From: Falsirhodobacter flavus | Lineage (GTDB): Bacteria > Pseudomonadota > Alphaproteobacteria > Rhodobacterales > Rhodobacteraceae | Length of the DNA: 64,000 bases | Assembly: GCA_029846755.1 (NCBI GenBank) | Contig: JARWBI010000004.1 | Span: forward strand, 62,001 to 126,000 | Direction: 5' to 3' | Shown: one piece after another, positions 60,605 to 64,000 of the stretch | How the letters are laid out: every line of letters begins with the position of its first letter | How positions within the stretch are numbered: position 1 is the stretch's first letter | The notes under the pieces: model-generated | The model's database searches: none | The model's input: the letters and a program-made list of their open reading frames with translations, nothing else | Told to the model about the DNA's origin: nothing | Program-made: the position numbers and the translations under genes

Positions 60605-60633
60605 TTTGCCGCGGCTTGACGGGCGCGGCAAAA
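60605..60633 (+). terminator. Terminator-like hairpin after adk
   Basis: TTTGCCGCG (60605-60613) pairs perfectly with CGCGGCAAA (60624-60632), giving AT-flanked symmetry as in bidirectional terminators. Two more stems follow before rpsM: TTCGCG/CGCGAA (60675-60691) and GGTTCCG/CGGAACC (60728-60747). The last sits just ahead of the rpsM ribosome-binding site. Confidence 0.5.
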
Positions 60634-60767
60634 CCCCATAGATCACGGCGTCCCTCGGGAATCGCCCGTGGTGTTTCGCGTTTTACGCGAAGATCGTTCT
60701 GTCCTTCGGGGCAGAGTTGTGAAAAAAGGTTCCGGCGTTACGGAACCGCAACCAAAAAGGAAAACGC

Positions 60768-61136
60768 GTGGCTCGTATTGCTGGCGTAAACATTCCGACC
60801 GGGAAACGCGTCCCGATCGCACTGACCTATATCACGGGTATCGGCAACCACGTCGCAGAGCAGATCTGCGAAGCCGTGGGCATCGACCGCACCCGCCGCG
60901 TGAACGAGCTGTCCGACGCCGAAGTTCTGGCGATCCGCGAGCATATCGACGCCAACTACACCGTCGAGGGCGACCTGCGTCGCGAAACCTCGATGAACAT
61001 TAAGCGTCTGATGGACCTTGGCTGCTATCGCGGTCTGCGTCACCGTCGCAACCTGCCGGTTCGCGGCCAGCGCACGCATACCAACGCGCGCACCCGCAAA
61101 GGCCCGGCGAAAGCCATCGCTGGCAAGAAGAAATAA
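60768..61136 (+). CDS. rpsM: 30S ribosomal protein S13
   Basis: A 122-residue head protein of the small subunit: [25 protein letters not shown] (helix-two-turn-helix), then [43 protein letters not shown] and a basic tail (AKAIAGKKK). The start codon is GTG (60768) behind AAAAGGA. Separated from adk by 165 bases with several hairpins. Confidence 0.97.
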   Translation: MARIAGVNIPTGKRVPIALTYITGIGNHVAEQICEAVGIDRTRRVNELSDAEVLAIREHIDANYTVEGDLRRETSMNIKRLMDLGCYRGLRHRRNLPVRGQRTHTNARTRKGPAKAIAGKKK

Positions 61137-61149
61137 GGGGCGCTGACAG

Positions 61150-61539
61150 ATGGCACGTGACAAGACCCGCATGAAGCGGAAAGAGCGCAAGAACATCGCC
61201 GCCGGCGTTGCTCATGTGAACTCCTCGTTCAACAACACCAAGATCCTGATCTCCGACGTGCAGGGCAACGCGATCTCGTGGTCGTCCGCCGGCACGATGG
61301 GCTTCAAGGGTTCGCGGAAATCCACGCCCTACGCCGCTCAGATGGCTGCTGAAGACGCAGCCAAAAAAGCGCAGGAGCATGGCCTGAAAACGATCGAAGT
61401 CGAAGTTCAAGGTCCGGGCTCGGGCCGCGAATCGGCTCTGCGCGCGCTGGCAGCGGTCGGCCTGAACATCACCTCGATCCGTGATGTGACGCCGATGGCC
61501 CATAACGGCTGCCGCCCGCCGAAACGCCGCCGCGTCTAA
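61150..61539 (+). CDS. rpsK: 30S ribosomal protein S11
   Basis: A 129-residue platform protein: [53 protein letters not shown], and the C-terminal [23 protein letters not shown], all diagnostic. It lies 13 bases after rpsM. rpsD, often next in other phyla, is absent, as is usual in alphaproteobacteria. Confidence 0.97.
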   Translation: MARDKTRMKRKERKNIAAGVAHVNSSFNNTKILISDVQGNAISWSSAGTMGFKGSRKSTPYAAQMAAEDAAKKAQEHGLKTIEVEVQGPGSGRESALRALAAVGLNITSIRDVTPMAHNGCRPPKRRRV

Positions 61540-61556
61540 GGGCAACACAATAAGAT

Positions 61557-61586
61557 CGGGCCGCGCCAAAAGCGCGGCCCGGTTTC
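61557..61586 (+). terminator. Hairpin between rpsK and rpoA
   Basis: CGGGCCGCGC (61557-61566) pairs perfectly with GCGCGGCCCG (61572-61581) around a 5-base A-rich loop, followed by GTTTC. It is as strong as a terminator, yet rpoA follows in the same direction, so it may set the ratio of S11 to alpha subunit. Confidence 0.6.
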
Positions 61587-61656
61587 GTCATTTCTGATCC
61601 TCGGGCGTCCCTCGCTTGCTGGACATGGGCAAGGGACTGGTATGGAGGCGACACGC

Positions 61657-62673
61657 ATGATCCACAAGAACTGGCAGGAACTCATCAAGCCGACGCAGCT
61701 GGTGGTGAAGCCGGGTGCCGATGCCGCGCGCATGGCAACCGTCATCGCCGAACCGCTGGAGCGCGGCTTCGGTCTGACGCTGGGCAACGCGCTGCGCCGC
61801 GTTCTGATGTCGTCGCTGCAGGGCGCGGCCATCACCTCGGTGCAGATCGACAACGTTCTGCACGAGTTCTCGTCGGTCGCAGGCGTCCGCGAGGACGTGA
61901 CCGACATCGTGCTGAACCTCAAGGGCGTCGCGATCAAGATGGAAGTCGAGGGGCCGAAGCGCCTGTCGATCTCGGCCAAGGGGCCGGGCGTCGTGACCGC
62001 TGGCGACATTTCGGAATCCAACGGGATCGAGGTTCTGAACAAGGATCACGTCATCTGTCACCTGGACGATGGCGCGGACGTGTTCATGGAACTGACCGTC
62101 AACACCGGCAAGGGCTATGTCTCGGCCGACAAGAACCGTCCCGAAGACGCACCGATCGGTCTGATTCCGATCGACGCGATCTACTCGCCGGTCAAGAAGG
62201 TCAGCTATGACGTGCAGCCCACCCGCGAGGGCCAGGTGCTGGACTATGACAAGCTGACCCTGCGCGTCGAAACCGACGGCTCGCTGACCCCGGACGATGC
62301 TGTGGCCTATGCTGCGCGCATCCTTCAGGACCAGCTCTCGATCTTCGTGAACTTCGAAGAGCCCGAGCAGGCCGGACGTCACGATGTCGAGGACGGGCTG
62401 GAATTCAACCCGCTGCTTCTGAAGAAAGTCGACGAGCTGGAGCTTTCGGTCCGTTCGGCGAACTGCCTGAAGAACGACAACATCGTCTATATCGGCGATC
62501 TGATCCAGAAGACCGAAGCCGAGATGCTCCGCACCCCGAACTTCGGCCGCAAGTCGCTGAACGAGATCAAGGAAGTGCTTTCGGGCATGGGCCTTCACCT
62601 CGGGATGGACGTGGAAGACTGGCCGCCGGAAAACATCGAAGATCTGGCCAAGCGTTTCGAAGACCAGTTCTGA
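61657..62673 (+). CDS. rpoA: DNA-directed RNA polymerase subunit alpha
   Basis: A 338-residue subunit, the usual alphaproteobacterial length. The N-terminal dimerisation domain includes [34 protein letters not shown]. The C-terminal domain that binds UP elements and activators is [45 protein letters not shown]. Start at 61657 ([12 protein letters not shown]) with GGAGG 8 bases upstream; the ATG 15 bases earlier is less well placed. Confidence 0.98.
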   Translation: MIHKNWQELIKPTQLVVKPGADAARMATVIAEPLERGFGLTLGNALRRVLMSSLQGAAITSVQIDNVLHEFSSVAGVREDVTDIVLNLKGVAIKMEVEGPKRLSISAKGPGVVTAGDISESNGIEVLNKDHVICHLDDGADVFMELTVNTGKGYVSADKNRPEDAPIGLIPIDAIYSPVKKVSYDVQPTREGQVLDYDKLTLRVETDGSLTPDDAVAYAARILQDQLSIFVNFEEPEQAGRHDVEDGLEFNPLLLKKVDELELSVRSANCLKNDNIVYIGDLIQKTEAEMLRTPNFGRKSLNEIKEVLSGMGLHLGMDVEDWPPENIEDLAKRFEDQF

Positions 62674-62788
62674 GAAAAGGGGGCGAAAGCCCTCGCAAAT
62701 GCCCGGACTGCCGGGGAAAACAAGGGCAATAACGCCCCAAGGTGAGCAGGTCGCACCCTGCCGGACAAAGCAAAGAAGGAATTGACCC

Positions 62789-63208
62789 ATGCGTCACGCA
62801 CGTGGCTATCGCCGCCTTAACCGCACCCATGAACACCGCAAGGCGCTGTTCGCCAACATGTCGGGATCCTTGATCGAGCATGAGCAGATCAAGACGACCC
62901 TGCCCAAGGCGAAAGAACTGCGCCCGATCATCGAAAAGCTGATCACGCTGGCGAAACGGGGCGATCTGCATGCACGTCGTCAGGCTGCCGCCCAGCTGAA
63001 AGAGGACAAGCATGTCGAGCGTCTGTTCGCCATCCTCGGCCCGCGCTACCAGAACCGTCAGGGCGGCTATGTCCGCATCCTGAAAGCCGGTTTCCGTTAC
63101 GGCGACATGGCTCCGATGGCGATCATCGAATTCGTGGACCGGGACACTTCTGCCAAGGGCGCAGCCGACCGCGCACGCCTTGAAGCCGAGGATGCTGTCG
63201 AAGCCTGA
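62789..63208 (+). CDS. rplQ: 50S ribosomal protein L17
   Basis: A 139-residue large-subunit protein: [23 protein letters not shown] at the N terminus, [29 protein letters not shown], and [14 protein letters not shown]-like [25 protein letters not shown]. It follows rpoA by 115 bases and is the last gene of the operon; a textbook terminator follows. Confidence 0.97.
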   Translation: MRHARGYRRLNRTHEHRKALFANMSGSLIEHEQIKTTLPKAKELRPIIEKLITLAKRGDLHARRQAAAQLKEDKHVERLFAILGPRYQNRQGGYVRILKAGFRYGDMAPMAIIEFVDRDTSAKGAADRARLEAEDAVEA

Positions 63209-63234
63209 TTCGTCAGGAAAGCGCAGCAAGGATC

Positions 63235-63258
63235 AACCCGCCGAAAGGCGGGTTTTTT
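63235..63258 (+). terminator. rplQ intrinsic terminator
   Basis: AACCCGCC (63235-63242), a GAAA tetraloop and GGCGGGTT (63247-63254), followed by TTTT. This ends the rplO-rplQ operon. Confidence 0.92.
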
Positions 63259-63412
63259 CATTTTCCCGTTAAACGCGAATTAACCTCTAACCAATTAATC
63301 AAGTTTGCAGATAATTGGAACGATTCGGCCGGAATCATGACCCCGGTGTCTGGATAGAATGATAAGGCTATCTTAAAGTTTCAACAGACCCGCGCAACTT
63401 ATCGAAATAGAC

Positions 63413-64000
63413 ATGTCCTCAGTTAAATCTGGCATTGATCTCGAACTTCATCAGCTGTCGCTTCTGGCGACTGCCGGCTATTTTCTGGGCCTGCATATCA
63501 GGTTCACGTCGCCGCTGCTGACGTTCCAGACCTACAACCAGAAGTGGATCGACCATTATACGGAAAATGGTTTCGTTCTTCGGGATCCGATGACGGCATG
63601 GGGTTTCAGCAAGGTCGGTCGTATCCGTTGGAGCGATCCGGACCTGCCTGATCCGTTCGGCCTTTTTACCGAAGCAGCGAAATTCGGCCTCAATTACGGG
63701 GTGACGGTTTCCTGCGGGCCGATCAAGTCGCGGACCATCGCAAGCCTAGCGCGCGATGACAGGGAATTCCGGGAAGCCGAGATCGACAAGATCACCGCCA
63801 TCGTGCAGCGGTTGCACGAGATGACGGAGCCTCCCGAGGAACTCACGCAGGCCCAGGTCGAGGCGCTGCGGTGTATTGCTGGGGGCGATCGACATGCGGC
63901 AGCTGCCGAAAAACTTGGGATCTCCGAAAGCGCGCTGAAGGCCCGGATATCTTCGGCACGAGTGCGGCTCATGGCACGCACGACGGCCGAAGCCATACAG
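63413..64000 (+). CDS. LuxR-type quorum-sensing regulator (3' end outside window)
   Basis: An acyl-homoserine-lactone-responsive regulator; 196 residues are visible and the frame is still open at the window end. The autoinducer-binding residues match TraR with a constant offset of 12: W45, Y49, D58, P59 and W73 (TraR W57, Y61, D70, P71, W85). The C-terminal LuxR HTH has begun: ELTQAQVEALRCIAGGDRHAAAAEKLGISESALKARISSARVRL. HAAAAEKLGISESALK is the helix-turn-helix. The upstream 150 bases are visibly richer in A and T than the operon before it. Whether a luxI synthase follows cannot be seen. Confidence 0.9.
   Translation, partial: MSSVKSGIDLELHQLSLLATAGYFLGLHIRFTSPLLTFQTYNQKWIDHYTENGFVLRDPMTAWGFSKVGRIRWSDPDLPDPFGLFTEAAKFGLNYGVTVSCGPIKSRTIASLARDDREFREAEIDKITAIVQRLHEMTEPPEELTQAQVEALRCIAGGDRHAAAAEKLGISESALKARISSARVRLMARTTAEAIQ

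Overview
The window reads as chromosomal DNA of a GC-rich alphaproteobacterium of the order Rhodobacterales (Rhodobacteraceae/Paracoccaceae type). This rests on the gene order rpsA-ihfB-lapA-trpF-trpB, an EcfG-type sigma factor beside a NepR-like protein, a complete C-P lyase set with a DUF1045 gene, a VPLPA-CTERM protein, and the tail of the spc/alpha ribosomal operon. The genus cannot be fixed from sequence alone. No phage, insertion sequence, CRISPR array or rRNA gene is visible.

Layout. 0-7.3 kb is housekeeping: S1, IHF-beta, LapA-like, TrpF, TrpB, DUF2237, Pth, a haem-monooxygenase-like protein, an APH-fold protein and L25. 7.3-14.7 kb is an acyl-CoA/beta-oxidation block: two PaaI-like thioesterases, two MerR-type regulators, a long acyl-CoA dehydrogenase, a GFA protein, a thiolase and a FadJ-type multifunctional enzyme. 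14.6-17.2 kb holds a 2-hydroxyacid dehydrogenase, a CsaA-like protein, ProC and a YbjN protein. 17.4-18.4 kb is a general-stress locus: NepR-like and EcfG genes are divergent, and two GGAAC-type promoters drive ecfG and a 43-residue membrane protein. 18.4-20.8 kb is the PQQ glucose dehydrogenase. 21-32.5 kb is the phosphonate regulon. phnCDEE lies behind tandem Pho boxes, phnGHIJKLN behind a 28-bp PhnF-type operator, and phnM is divergent from a 2H-phosphoesterase (DUF1045).

32.7-46.6 kb is the most unusual part. Eleven genes on one strand are mostly joined by 4-base overlaps. First come a REC-PP2C phosphatase, a STAS protein, an RsbW-like ATPase and a hybrid histidine kinase. Then come DUF3131, acyltransferase-3, a BcsA-like GT2 without PilZ, a second DUF3131, a proline-rich periplasmic protein, a proline-rich protein ending in an outer-membrane beta-barrel, and an esterase. 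I read this as a regulated envelope glucan or exopolysaccharide synthesis, modification and export system that I cannot match to a named pathway.

46.7-54.5 kb is kdpFABCDE, preceded by a 26-residue leader gene and a KdpE-like direct repeat. 54.4-57.7 kb has VOC, thioredoxin-like, CcdA and DUF5666-like genes plus the VPLPA-CTERM gene. 57.7-63.2 kb has tRNA-Ser(GCT) and rplO-secY-adk-rpsM-rpsK-rpoA-rplQ with several hairpins. A LuxR-type quorum-sensing regulator runs off the right edge.

Start codons were chosen by ribosome-binding site, overlap with the upstream gene and family length; several differ from the longest open frame.
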